Shown here: positions 53,901 through 64,000 of the stretch, one piece after another
How positions within the stretch are numbered: the stretch's first letter is position 1
Layout of the letters: every line of letters begins with the position of its first letter
Assembly (NCBI GenBank): GCA_019022495.1
Contig: JAFEKR010000003.1
Location: 496,001 to 560,000 of the forward strand
Direction: 5' to 3'
Length of the DNA stretch: 64,000 bases
Origin: Epichloe hybrida
Taxonomy: Eukaryota; Ascomycota; Sordariomycetes; Hypocreales; Clavicipitaceae
Made by a program: the position numbers and the translations under genes
Notes under the pieces: generated by a model
The model's database searches: none
Seen by the model: only the letters and a program-made list of their open reading frames with translations
What the model was told of the DNA's origin: nothing

Positions 53901-56900
53901 AGGCGGTTGTCGGTAGATGGAATCATGGAACCAAGCTCGAGAGCGAACGATCTGCCGAGCGAGATGTGTCCATAAGTTCCTTTATCATCAAAGTCCGAGA
54001 GGTAGGTCTGCAACAAGCCCTTGACGTCCATTGGGGCGAGATCGATGGCTGCATTGACCCAAACCTTTGCTTTGCGGTTGAGTGTATCTAGAGTCCTTCG
54101 GCGGAAGTCGTAGTCATCAGAGAGCTCAACCGCCACCTTGCCAATGTCAGATTTGAATAGAGACCTTGGCGCATACAGGTCCGTTTCGGCTTCAAGGCAG
54201 CTTGCCCATATTAGAGAGAGCAATTCGAGCAGGGCAAACAGCGACTTCCTCTGGCACAGGACTGAAGGTATGTCCCGAATGATTCGATCTGCGCATGCAA
54301 ATGCGGCTTGCTGGACTCGCTCGATGCGATGGCAGCAGACGCTGAAAATGGTAGCAAGCTGTTCAGCAGCATACTGAGCCGAGAAAATTGGCTCCGAGAC
54401 ACTCAGAGTCTTTGTCAGGTACTTTTCAACTACGGCAGAAGCGATGCCTTCCATTGCGCTGCTTACTTCTCCTTTTCGCATACTCGGCTCCAGGAAATAG
54501 GACAAGAATTTTGTGCAGTCTCCAGCATCGGCGCGCAAACTTTCAACCAGATAGGCTGCTTGAAAGAAAATAACCTTTCGATAGCTGAGACTCTTAAAAT
54601 CGGCAGCTTTGGCTGGGATGAGCTCGATCAGAAGCTTTTTCTGGTTTGCTTCTCGCTCCGCACTGTTCGCACGTCTCAAGACCGTGTTGAGTTCAATGTC
54701 GCTTTCAACCTGCTCAGTTCGCTCGCCAGTGACGAGAGGTGGCGAGTGAACAGCAATGGTCCGAAGCTCATTAAGATACTTCTGGCCACGGTCGGTAGAA
54801 GCGGTGAATCCATGGATGACAATGTTGAACCACGCATCTCTAACAAGCGAAGACGCCTCGTCATCGTCGATTGGGTTCGACGCGAGGTCATTGCTCGACA
54901 TGAAAACAGCCAGAGGGTGAAGAAGCTCTGCGATTTCCTGGGCTGCAAGTTGCACGTCAGACTCCTTTGTGTGGTGGGGAGATTCGGCATCGCCCAAGGA
55001 AATGACAGCATCTAGGAGGTGCTCCCAATATATGTTGAATAGGGGCGAATCACGAGGCAAATTGGCAGATATGTACGTGCGCGCGTTCATTACTGCAGTC
55101 AAGAGGAAGTCCTTGCCGTCGAGAACACCAATGTGACACAGTCTACTGTACATCTTGAGCAGTGAACGAAACTCAAGCTGTCCGCCGTGGAGAGAAAGCT
55201 TGGCCGCACCAGTGATGACCTTGGTGTCGACACTGGCATTCACCTTGTCGAGCTTCTGTAGGAGCATAGATTGAGCCAGGGCGATTATCTTCTCGTCATC
55301 GCAAGACGTGGCGATGGTACAAATGGCCTGCACTACATTGCCATAGACAACAGCAGTCTCCTGCTCGCCGTTGATCAGAAGTGAGATGGAACTTCCAGTC
55401 GAATGACGGCGGCTGTATTCTGGAGCCGTGTATTCACCATTTCCGAGATTCGTGTTCGCGGGGGCATTGAGAATTCCAGCCTCTGTGTCTGGGCTAAGAA
55501 CATTCCCGAGGGAATAAAGAGTACTAATGACTGCATCCTTTGAAAGCATTTTCAGAACATATGCCAGGCTCTTCGATGCCACCTTGGCAGTATCACCGTA
55601 AGGGGCGGCTTGGACCAAGAAGCGAGGAAGTGCCAGACTAACAGTGGCCGTATAGGTGGGTGAAACTCGACAGATCAATGCCATGCATCGCAAGACAACA
55701 GCGGCCAAGCCAGGGTCAGACATTTGCGATGGGTCCTCAAGAGACTCTTGCAGCCAGTTCATCAAAACATCAGAATCAGCTGTGTCCTCGTTGAGATATG
55801 AGCAGTTCACGTGGGCAATCATGGCCGCAGCCTTCACATCATATGCCAATTTCTGCTGATCCGGAGACCCCAGGCGAACAAAATCTGCGCCGGCTTCCAG
55901 GTACTCCATTTGCTCGGCAGCAATATCTGCATACACCTCAATTGATCTCAGGTCACCGTCCAGGAGCTGACGCTGGTCATTCAGGGCAAGATTTTCTCCG
56001 GACATGAGTAAATCCAGAATGTGGCTCTTACGAAGATCAGATCCATCAGCAACCATCAAGGACGTACTCGAGAGGACAAGCCACATGAAGCTACGCTGGA
56101 GAAGCATGGCACCAAGTGGTCGTCTGTGGGATGTATAGTGACGGAGCAATCGCTTCCATTCTCGAACCTCATTGCCTTGGGAGTGTGTATTTCGAATGGT
56201 CGACAACGATGTCTCCACTGCGACAAGAAATGGCTCGGATAGAAGCTGGTTGATCTTTTGGATCAAACCCAACCTGCCTCCTGCCTTCCAAAAATCTGCT
56301 TGAGCCGACGCCGCGTCTAGGAACCCCAGGATAGCTAGGGCAATGGTAGCAGTCCGGATCGCATCGTCAATAGGAAGACTACCCAAGCCCGTGGATTGTG
56401 GTGAGAGAACACTCTCGATCGCTCGCCCGCATGCATTCATGAAAGCCCAGATACCGTCAGTGACGGTCTCCTTGAGATCGATGTAACTGATGCCGAGGGA
56501 CAGAAGGGCCGCCGTCAAATGAAAGGCAAGGGACTCAGTGGGCGACGGTTCGATTTTGCGGAAGAACGGAGACGGAGCAAACACTTGGATATGCGCTTCG
56601 AGTAAGTAAGGGATCAGACGATACGAAAGCTTCTGTGCGCTCAGGTTGGACTGGATATTGGGGGCGGTTTTGCACAGGGCCAGGAGAACTTCGAATTCGC
56701 GAATTGACTATAGTTCCGTTAACCATACATTTCACTCCCCGAGACGTAGCAGAAAAACAAAATCAAGAACAAACCATGGGAATTCGGCCCAACGCCCCGG
56801 CCTGTCTCGTGCTATATCCTCCATGGTTGCAATCTCGGCCTCGTGCTGAATGGCACGCTCGACACAGCTTGTCAAGGTCGGACTTGTCGAAGGACGTGGA

Positions 56901-56960
56901 GGAGCTTGCCGCCGAGAGGGCAGCAATGCGCTGGAGTGCTTTTGCGCGTATATCACGCAT
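50975..56960 (-). CDS. STT4: Phosphatidylinositol 4-kinase Stt4 (type III alpha)
   Basis: Exons 56960-56775, 56707-52565 and 52477-50975 give 1943 residues, close to yeast Stt4 (about 1900). Introns are 67 bp and 87 bp. The second has donor AAG|GCAAGT, a GC-AG intron, and its removal joins Q-L-K to Y-L-L-V-W-E-P-V-N-P without a frame change. The long N-terminal solenoid is followed by a PIK helical domain and the kinase domain, with F-K-V-G-D-D-C-R-Q-D, the catalytic loop D-R-H-N-G-N-I and D-F-G-F. The enzyme makes PI4P at the plasma membrane with Efr3 and Ypp1 partners. The kinase N-lobe has an Ala/Asp-rich insert (poly-Asp near 51830). Exon 1 is the least certain part, as its donor GTTTGT is weak. 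It is divergent from PRE7. Confidence 0.93.
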
Positions 56961-57393
56961 CGCGGGGCTCTTTTAGCGATCAACCGCAGCATGAAAGGGC
57001 ATCTGAAGCACCAGGATCAAGGACAAAGGGGACGAGTTTGGATGTGGAATTGAACCTAGGATTATCAGGGGCCTCGGCAGCAAGTTGTGAAAGTCGTGGG
57101 ACATTATTACGGCGGGTCCCTGCCAAAGTGGTAGCTTCCTGATCGGGGGAGCGTGCACGTGCATTTCTGCTCCAATTTTCTACTCTCTTAGTCAGCCAAG
57201 CTCCTCCTGCCGGACTCCAAAGCAGCAATGCGGCAGGCAAGGCTGCAGACCTGACGACGCGTGCAAGCTGGCAGCACCCAACGAAACGTCCTTCCCATCG
57301 AGCAATCGAACAACTCATCCCATCATCTCGAACTGTTGACAGTATCTTGAATCCGGACAACAAGAATCCCGCAACGTCGTCTTCGCCTCCATC
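56961..57393. promoter_or_regulatory. Shared divergent promoter, STT4 / PRE7
   Basis: The two starts are 433 bp apart. I see no exact copy of the yeast proteasome element GGTGGCAAA; the nearest is CTGCCAAAG at about 57119-57127. Confidence 0.55.
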
Positions 57394-58258
57394 ATGGCAG
57401 CCATGTTCAGCCAAAATCCGGTCATGAATGGCCCCAACTACTCCTTCTCGGATGCCCCGAGAACCAAAGGAGAGCCACGAGAGCATCGATTCAACCCGTT
57501 AGTCAATACAGTTTCATGTGCCGATTTTCTTGACGTCCCCTCCTGCAGACTACTGATTCTTTTGGACCAGCTACACTGACAATGGTGGCTCAACATTGGC
57601 GATCGCCGGCGCCGATTTCACCATCATGGCTGGAGATACCAGACACACGAGCGGTTACAGCATCAACTCGCGCATGGCCCCCAAAGTATTCAAGATTGGC
57701 GGCTCAAACTCTTCACAAGAAGATGCCACTATTGTACTCTCAGTGTGCGGCTTTGCTGCCGACGGGGCTGCCCTGAGAGACCAGCTCGACACCATCTGCA
57801 AGATTTACCGCTACCGCCATGGCAAACCAATGACCCTGAATGCGTGCGCTAAGCGCCTTTCGACCATTCTATATGGGAAGCGATTCTTCCCTTACTATGT
57901 CACCGCGATGCTGGGAGGTCTTGATGAGGAAGGCAAGGGTGCTGTCTACTCGTACGATCCGGTTGGCAGCTACGAGCGTGAGCAGTGCAGAGCTGGAGGT
58001 GCTGCTGGCAGCTTGATCATGCCATTTCTAGACAATCAGGTCAATTTCAAGAACCAGTACATACCTGGAAGTGGGGAGGGTCACGATTTGAAGGAGAGAG
58101 AGCGTCATCCTCTGTCCCGCTCCCAGGTCGAAACCATCATCAAAGATGCATTTGACGGTGCAGTTGAGCGCCACATTGAGGTGGGCGACGCATTACAGAT
58201 GCTCATTATTACAAAGGACGGAATCGAGGAGACCATTCTGCCGATGAAACAGGATTAG
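57394..58258 (+). CDS. PRE7: 20S proteasome beta-6 subunit
   Basis: Exons 57394-57497 and 57571-58258 give 263 residues; the 73-bp intron (GTTAGT..CCAG, phase 2) joins F-N-P to Y-T-D-N-G-G. The protein matches yeast Pre7 over its length: D-N-G-G-S-T-L-A-I-A-G, A-G-D-T-R, Y-S-I-N-S-R, L-Y-G-K-R-F-F-P-Y-Y-V and the conserved Y-D-P-V-G-S-Y-E-R-E-Q-C-R-A-G-G-A-A block, followed by F-L-D-N-Q-V-N-F-K-N-Q. Beta-6 is a structural, non-catalytic ring subunit with no free N-terminal threonine. It acts in the 20S core in cytosol and nucleus. Confidence 0.97.
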
Positions 58259-61026
58259 ACGGGAAGAGTTGCTGTCGTCGGTCCCTTTGTATAACAGCTC
58301 TGCTCTAGAAGTAGTTGAAATGGATGGGATATTACGAATACAGGATTGTGTCAGGAGATGTTTGTTCCAAGTCTGGTCTGCCTTTGTACGCGGTTTACAT
58401 GTCGTTGCCAGGGGATCACTAACATGCAATTGCATACCAGAGGTCTCGAGAGAAATTGACTCGTTTGATAAGGTGGACAGCGATCCGTGGTTTTAGAGTT
58501 GTCTTTTTCTGAGCGCTGCAGGACCATGGAGGTGGTTGGGATGGGTGCGCAACTGTGTAAATCAGGTCAGACTGATGGGGCCTGCGGTTAACATGTACGA
58601 TCGCTTTCTTCTCCGGGCGAGCGAGTTGTGTGTGGTTGTTGTCGAAGATGTAGGGTAGCGGGCGCGGGAAAAGTTATTCCCACAACGTGACTTACCCTGG
58701 AGAACTGAAGCGAAGCATCTGCAATCGTCTGTGTTCCTTTTCCATGTACCAGATTCGAAAAAGAACCGCATCTGTTTCCATGTGTGATGACGTGGTCGGA
58801 AGGCCGAGTTCCGGGCAATTTTCGCTGACCCTGATGCAGAATTATGTATGCTCACGTCCGAGAAATGCCATTCTCGCGGCAAAGTGGTTCATTGGCTGCA
58901 CCGACGTCATGACTGGAACATGGCCTCGGCCAGGTAGGTACCTGACTTCACTGCGCACACTACATTGCACGGCATGTACTCTGGTACTCTGGTAATTGGA
59001 CTTGGACTTTCATACTGGTTGGTGGATGTTTCACGAACCAGACACAGGAACGAACACCTGCGCTAGCCACCTCAATGATGGGTGTCTCCAATGTACAAGC
59101 ATTTTCACCTCGGCTTACATAAGCAAGGGTGATGACGACAGAAACCGGTGTTGGCGTTGGCGCAACACGGGCACCACCCCCGTCCCTCGGGAGGAGGGCA
59201 GAGCAGAGCTACGTCATTCCGCCAGACCCAGAAAGGCATTGCAGAAAGGCATTGCCAGCCGCTCCCTGCTCTCATCGCAATGTGGGTGGCAAATCGCGAT
59301 ACGGAACTGCATATGGACATGCTCAATCGCGCGGGCGAGAGGTTGGACCCTGCGGGTGGGCGTGGCTTTCTAGACACTGTCTACGCCGAATGACCTCATT
59401 ATTGTTTCTCACGACCGCCACCAGACCAGACTGACCAGACTGACCAGGCCAGTGATTCCATCTGATAGCTGGCTGTGTTCTGTTTGATCTGCTTCATCCG
59501 CTTATCGTCAAACCAGTGATGCTGGGATGCTGGGATGCTGGGTTAGCAGGTAGCACCCACCACCCATCAGTGATGACCCATGTGAGTTCCTGTACCCGCG
59601 CGGCGTCATGCTTTGCCAGCCCTTATTACCAAAGCCTCAGAATAGCACTAGGCATGGCACTACGGATTGCGTCCGTACACACTAGGCGAACCTTGCACCG
59701 CCGAGGGTTATCGGCAATATGGAGTCGTGGGCTTGCAAAGAAGTAGTTTGGCTGTGCGATGTACGCCTGCGCCGGAATCCTACACATCGGGTATTACACA
59801 AGGGTAATAATATGTGGCTGGCCCGCAGTGCTTGCTGAAAAATAGGCTCTCGTACGCAGTAGTCGGATCGAAAACGGCGGGACGGCACGACTGTCGAGAG
59901 TACGGAGTATCGTCAGAACGATAAGTTTTTGTCTGGAGTCATATTCTAAAGCGATGATGGGGTTTTTTTTTTCTCAATCTGCATGGCAGCCTTGAAAATG
60001 ACTGATTTCTGCTGCCCTGGAGAGGCATCAGGAGACGGAGGATTTCCCACGTCCGTCAGCGATGGCAAAGTTGAGAAATCCCATGGCTTTGTTCAGTCTT
60101 CTCTCATTGTCCAATCAACGCGAGTTGTCGTCGGGCAGCGGGACGGCAACAATCCTTACCGAGTGGTGAGGCTGAGCTTGCTCATGGCCCCAGTTACAAC
60201 AAACACCCCTTGACTGGCTGTAGCGGGATATTCTAGCGGGGTATTTGTCATCCCCGGCTCACACCCGCTCAGACAAGGGCAGCGCGGCCGGCAGGTAACC
60301 TGGCACTGCTAAAGTACATGTGCGCATCCTGTGATGGTGGGCAAATGCCGTCTTGAGCTCCCTTGAGCAGTTAGCGTACTGTGGATGAGAGCGCGCATGT
60401 TCGCCCAATGGCCCAATGGCCCATCCGCCTTGCCTGGTACCAGTCTTGCGTCAGCGGGTCTTGATCCTTGCTGAGCTCTGTCATCGAGTTATCGACAGTC
60501 GACATGCTCGGCCGCGTAAAGAGACAAGTCTTTCATGTTTGGCTCATCCGTCGATATGGCCCGACGGCGTCGACATGGTCATTGACTGGATTTTCAGGGT
60601 CCTGCTCCATCTTTTCTTTTCATTCGTTGAATAAGGTGGCCGCCAGTCGAGCTTGATATGGGCACACCTTCGAGTGTCTGGCCGGCCAATTTTAGCCCAT
60701 CACGGTGCTGTGCTAGGAAAAGTATGATGGCCGTTGGCATCGAACATTGGCACATGTAAACGCTCTTACAAAGAAGAAGCGATTTGTAGGCGATGGAGTA
60801 CATGGGTCAGGTCAAGCTTCAATTCAAGACAACCGGGCGTCTTCCAAGTGCCTTATTCGCACAGATGCCCGCACTTGGCGAGATGGCAAGCATGCCTCCC
60901 AGCCTATTACGTTGTACTTGCATTGCATTTGGGAAAGCGCCAAGGCTGCTGCTGGCTTAGACAACGGGGAAGGCACAACCAGGCTCATCCGTCTGTCACC
61001 AGAAATCGTTCCCGGGCGTTTAGATA

Positions 61027-61110
61027 CCCCCCCCCCCCCCCCCCTCTTGCCCTCTTGCCCTCTTGCCCTCCTGCCCTCCTGCCCTCCTGCCCTCCTGCCC
61101 TCACGCCCTC
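61027..61110. repeat. C18 run plus CCTC(T/C)TGC octamer x8
   Basis: An uninterrupted run of 18 cytosines leads straight into eight 8-bp copies: three CCTCTTGC, four CCTCCTGC and one CCTCACGC. The order suggests stepwise expansion of variants. The other strand is guanine-rich. Confidence 0.9.
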
Positions 61111-62249
61111 TCCGAAAAGACCGTGTTTTGCATGAAACCTCATCACTTCTTGAATCCGGAATCCACAGCTAGGGTGGCAAATCAACACCGACAAGTTGTG
61201 CTTGTTCCTGACCGGAGCCTTTTGACTACGTGCTGCTAGCCCCCCCGGCCACCATCCCAAAAAAAAAAAAAAACGTCCATTGCTAGTGATAATCACGGAA
61301 CATTTCCTCTCCAACGCCGCTCTCTGTAATTGAAAGACCTGGCTGGCTGCAATCTGATGCCTGGATATCTCACCACATTGTCCCCTCTCCCCTCACACCT
61401 CCCCAGCTCATCTGGTCTGAGTCCTGTCACTTGTCCTCCGCTGAACACTCCTGCCCCATTAAGTTACGAGAGTGGCTCTTTCAAGCCATTTGAAACTACA
61501 TAGGATCGATTTCTGAAAATCCGCCCCCTAATCCCAATTGTTCTGCGGCCCAAAGGACTCAAGACCTATAGGACCTACCTGGCCGAGGTAATACCTAGCT
61601 TGACCATCTGCGTCTTTCACCACCTACGGCTTTTCACACTTTCATCGTTCCTCTTCCCTGAGCATTTCCGCGGACTTGTCATTTATTCATCTTTGCCCTT
61701 TGCTGTACTCGACTGAGACCTTCTACTCATTGACCTTTGCGCCTTTGCTCACTGCCTTTGGACCCAGTTCTGTATTTCACGTCGACATTGGGCATCTCAA
61801 TTTGGAAACTTCGATCATCCTCGCTGCGAGCACAGCGCTTCACATCTTGGCATCTTGGTACTCAGGGCTGTACTTTTTGCCTCATTATCTCTGCCAGCCT
61901 AGCCAACTCACTTCGCCTCTCTTCCCCGAGATCTTTTCTCGTTTCTCCGATCTGATGATATAAACCATCGATCCATTCCGATATTGTCACTTGCTGAAGT
62001 GTTTCCCGCCATTATTTCAGTTTTCAACCACGCTTGCTCGCTTGCTTATCGATACGGTCGTGGCGACGACGTGATCAAGTCCCCGTTACGAACAAAGCTT
62101 GAGCAGCAATAATGGATGTCGGTTCACAAGACGGAGTGCATATTTCACGATTCTATGCACCTCAGTATTCATCCATTGCTGCTGCTCACACCCCAACGTC
62201 TGTCAGCTCGTAAATTATCACCGCGAACAGAAACTTGTCACGACTCTCA

Positions 62250-62282
62250 TCACGTGACTGGACTCTGTGAGTCATCACGTGA
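62250..62282. promoter_or_regulatory. Paired TCACGTGA E-boxes
   Basis: TCACGTGAC at 62250-62258 and TCACGTGA at 62275-62282 lie 25 bp apart, each preceded by CA. They may be sites for a CACGTG-binding bHLH factor. No neighbouring start is visible within the window. Confidence 0.4.
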
Positions 62283-64000
62283 TCGAATTCCACGAAAGGG
62301 CTCGGTTTCACGTAAAACTCTTACTGATTTCATTAATTCAACAGTGTTTGAAATTTCGGTGCGAAATTCAATGAAATGAGTCAAGATGAGGCCGCCGCTT
62401 CCTCGGATATATCCTCCCGCCTTATTACACCCTTATTACCTAGCCATCCGTCTCATCAACACGATGTAACGTGAAAGCCCGTCGTCGCCTATGCTCTTGT
62501 GGTTGCGGAAAGATTCAAATGGTGAATGGCGCAGCCTGGATTGGATGCCTCGGAACCGAAAGGGCCAGATGACCGTTAAAAAAAAAAAAAATTGTGCCAT
62601 GCCCCTCCCTCCCTTCAAAGGCGTTCGCGTTGACGCTACGCTTTATCATTGGCTCTTTCCTGCATCTTGCTATCCCATATTTTCTCGTAGTGACCGGGAT
62701 GGCTAATGCTTGACCGACCCTGCAGCGAATCACTGACTCTTTCCATGTGACCGACTCAGACTTTTATGGATGAGGAACCAAGCATGCAAGGTAGATAGAT
62801 ACTGGGCAGCGGGTTGGCTCAATTGAATACGACGAGATAACATCAAGTTGCGACGCTTACGCAACGTGAACGGGCGAGGTGACAACTTATCATCCGTGCC
62901 GAGGCCAGGGCTAGAACACAAATACCGCGTCTGGGCGAATCCGATGCGACGTGTCATGCTGATTATTTGCATCCTGATCGACGCGAGCCCCCGGGCTGGC
63001 GATCAGGACGTCTATGTGAGCAGGCTCCGACGTCAAGACCAGAAAAAGAAAAAGACGCTCGGTGGGCCGCACGCAGGTCACGGTCTGCTTTTGCTCACGG
63101 ATGCATGCAACTCTCTCCAGCCAATAGTCTGGTCAGGAAGAGCAGTCAAGATCGAGACTAGGAAAGAGGCAACAGGCTGCGGGCCTCTAGTTTGACCCAT
63201 TCCCACAACGGCCAAAAAAAGTCATGTCATGAACAAGTTCAGTGTCTCGTGAACGACAATTCAGACCGGATGACCGGCGGGGGGTTTCCCATTCCCGGAT
63301 CTCCTTTTCCGCATCGACCTAGCGGCTGTCTCGGAATCCACAAGGGCTGATGGAATGACAAAACCGGTCCGACAGTAGAATCACGGACTGAACTTGTTGC
63401 CGCTACTGGTCTTGTGAAGCAAATGGAAAGATGGAAAAGAAGAAGAAACAGGGGGTGCGCAAGGGGGTGTGAAGAAGAAGAAGAGGAAGACGAAGAAGAC
63501 GAAGAAGAAAAGAAAACCGATCTCTCCGACTAGCGCCAAAAGAAAGCGCTAGACGATCACGCGTCTCCATTTTACATACAGAGCTAGCGAACGGAGCTGA
63601 GCGAGAACTCGTCCTAGTGACGCCAGTTGCGTGAGAGGATCAAAAACCACGATGGGTATTTGGTGCCCTTGTTTCTTTGGCATTTGCCACTGATCCGGTA
63701 AAACATGGCCATCGTCATATTTTTTTCAGGCCAACTGCTTTCTGTCTGATAACCAGCCGTCCGAGAGACCGAAATGTCTCGCAGCAGGTGGTCGTCTCGA
63801 GCGTCCCTGCTCCGTCGTCTCGTCTCGGCTAGGTCTCGGCGAGTCCTATTTTTAAAACATCTAGTTGGCGGAGGCCTGGACTTCCCACATCTTCTTGTCT
63901 GATAAATAAGACAGAAAAAGATTCTGGGGGCAGAATTTAATGGAGGCAGCTAGTTTTTTTTGTTTCTTCAGCCTCTTTCCGAGCGGGTCCATGGCATTCC

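Larger units (their letters stand above)
58259..64000. other. Gene-poor region of about 5.7 kb to the window edge
   Basis: No gene is supported. A short plus-strand frame at about 59260-59393 reads as a plausible protein fragment without a family match. The region has a GATGCTGG x3 repeat at 59518-59543, a C18 run and octamer minisatellite at 61027-61110, two E-boxes at 62250-62282, a TACGGAGTA at 59901-59909 and purine-rich stretches near 63460-63515. From about 61380 onward the pyrimidine-rich sequence may be the promoter or leader of a gene beyond 64000. Confidence 0.5.

Overview
The window is a piece of a filamentous ascomycete (Pezizomycotina) chromosome, most likely a Sordariomycete. 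It has short introns of about 65-170 bp with GT..AG ends and CTRAC-type branch sites, Zn2Cys6 transcription factors, fungal-only families (Flc/TRP-like channel, Rpf2, Stt4, a lumazine synthase with a long Ser/Ala loop) and GC-rich codon use. The species cannot be told from the sequence alone. I support 16 protein genes and one degraded gene. I found no rRNA, tRNA, CRISPR array or intact transposon. Exon limits are my own readings from reading frame, splice sites and family alignment from memory; no transcript data were available.

Layout. 1-6.7 kb: a membrane-anchored monothiol glutaredoxin (+), a frameshifted remnant of a zinc-type oxidoreductase (+), and a Zn2Cys6 regulator (-) with a (CACGT)6 array upstream. 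6.7-16.8 kb: a bHLH factor (-) followed by about 8.3 kb with no gene. 16.8-20.5 kb: PEX5 (-) and RPF2 (+), divergent. 20.9-24.7 kb: a Upc2-like Zn2Cys6 regulator (-) and CYS3 (+), divergent. 25.3-29.9 kb: an F-box-like protein (-) and a Rex1/Rnh70-type RNA exonuclease (+), divergent. 30.6-34.2 kb: a Flc/TRP-like channel (-). 35.9-40.1 kb: an Mlh2-like MutL protein (-) and RIB4 (+), divergent. 40.9-43.8 kb: a large low-complexity protein of unknown function (-). 43.8-48.1 kb: gene-poor. 48.1-50.3 kb: a Mn-type CDF transporter (+). 51-57 kb: STT4 (-), divergent from PRE7 (+, 57.4-58.3 kb). 58.3-64 kb: no gene I can support.

The genes are mostly housekeeping (peroxisomal import, ribosome assembly, transsulfuration, riboflavin, PI4P synthesis, proteasome, mismatch repair) mixed with regulators. 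They do not form a biosynthetic cluster. Several share short divergent promoters.

I did not find a convincing new multi-gene system. The points most worth checking are the oxidoreductase relic, an EF-hand-like loop in the glutaredoxin, two 75-nt stop-free introns that could be retained, a GC-AG intron in STT4, an in-frame minisatellite just upstream of CYS3, the (CACGT)6 array beside a bHLH gene predicted to bind CACGTG, and a recurring TACGGAGTA motif seen only between genes.
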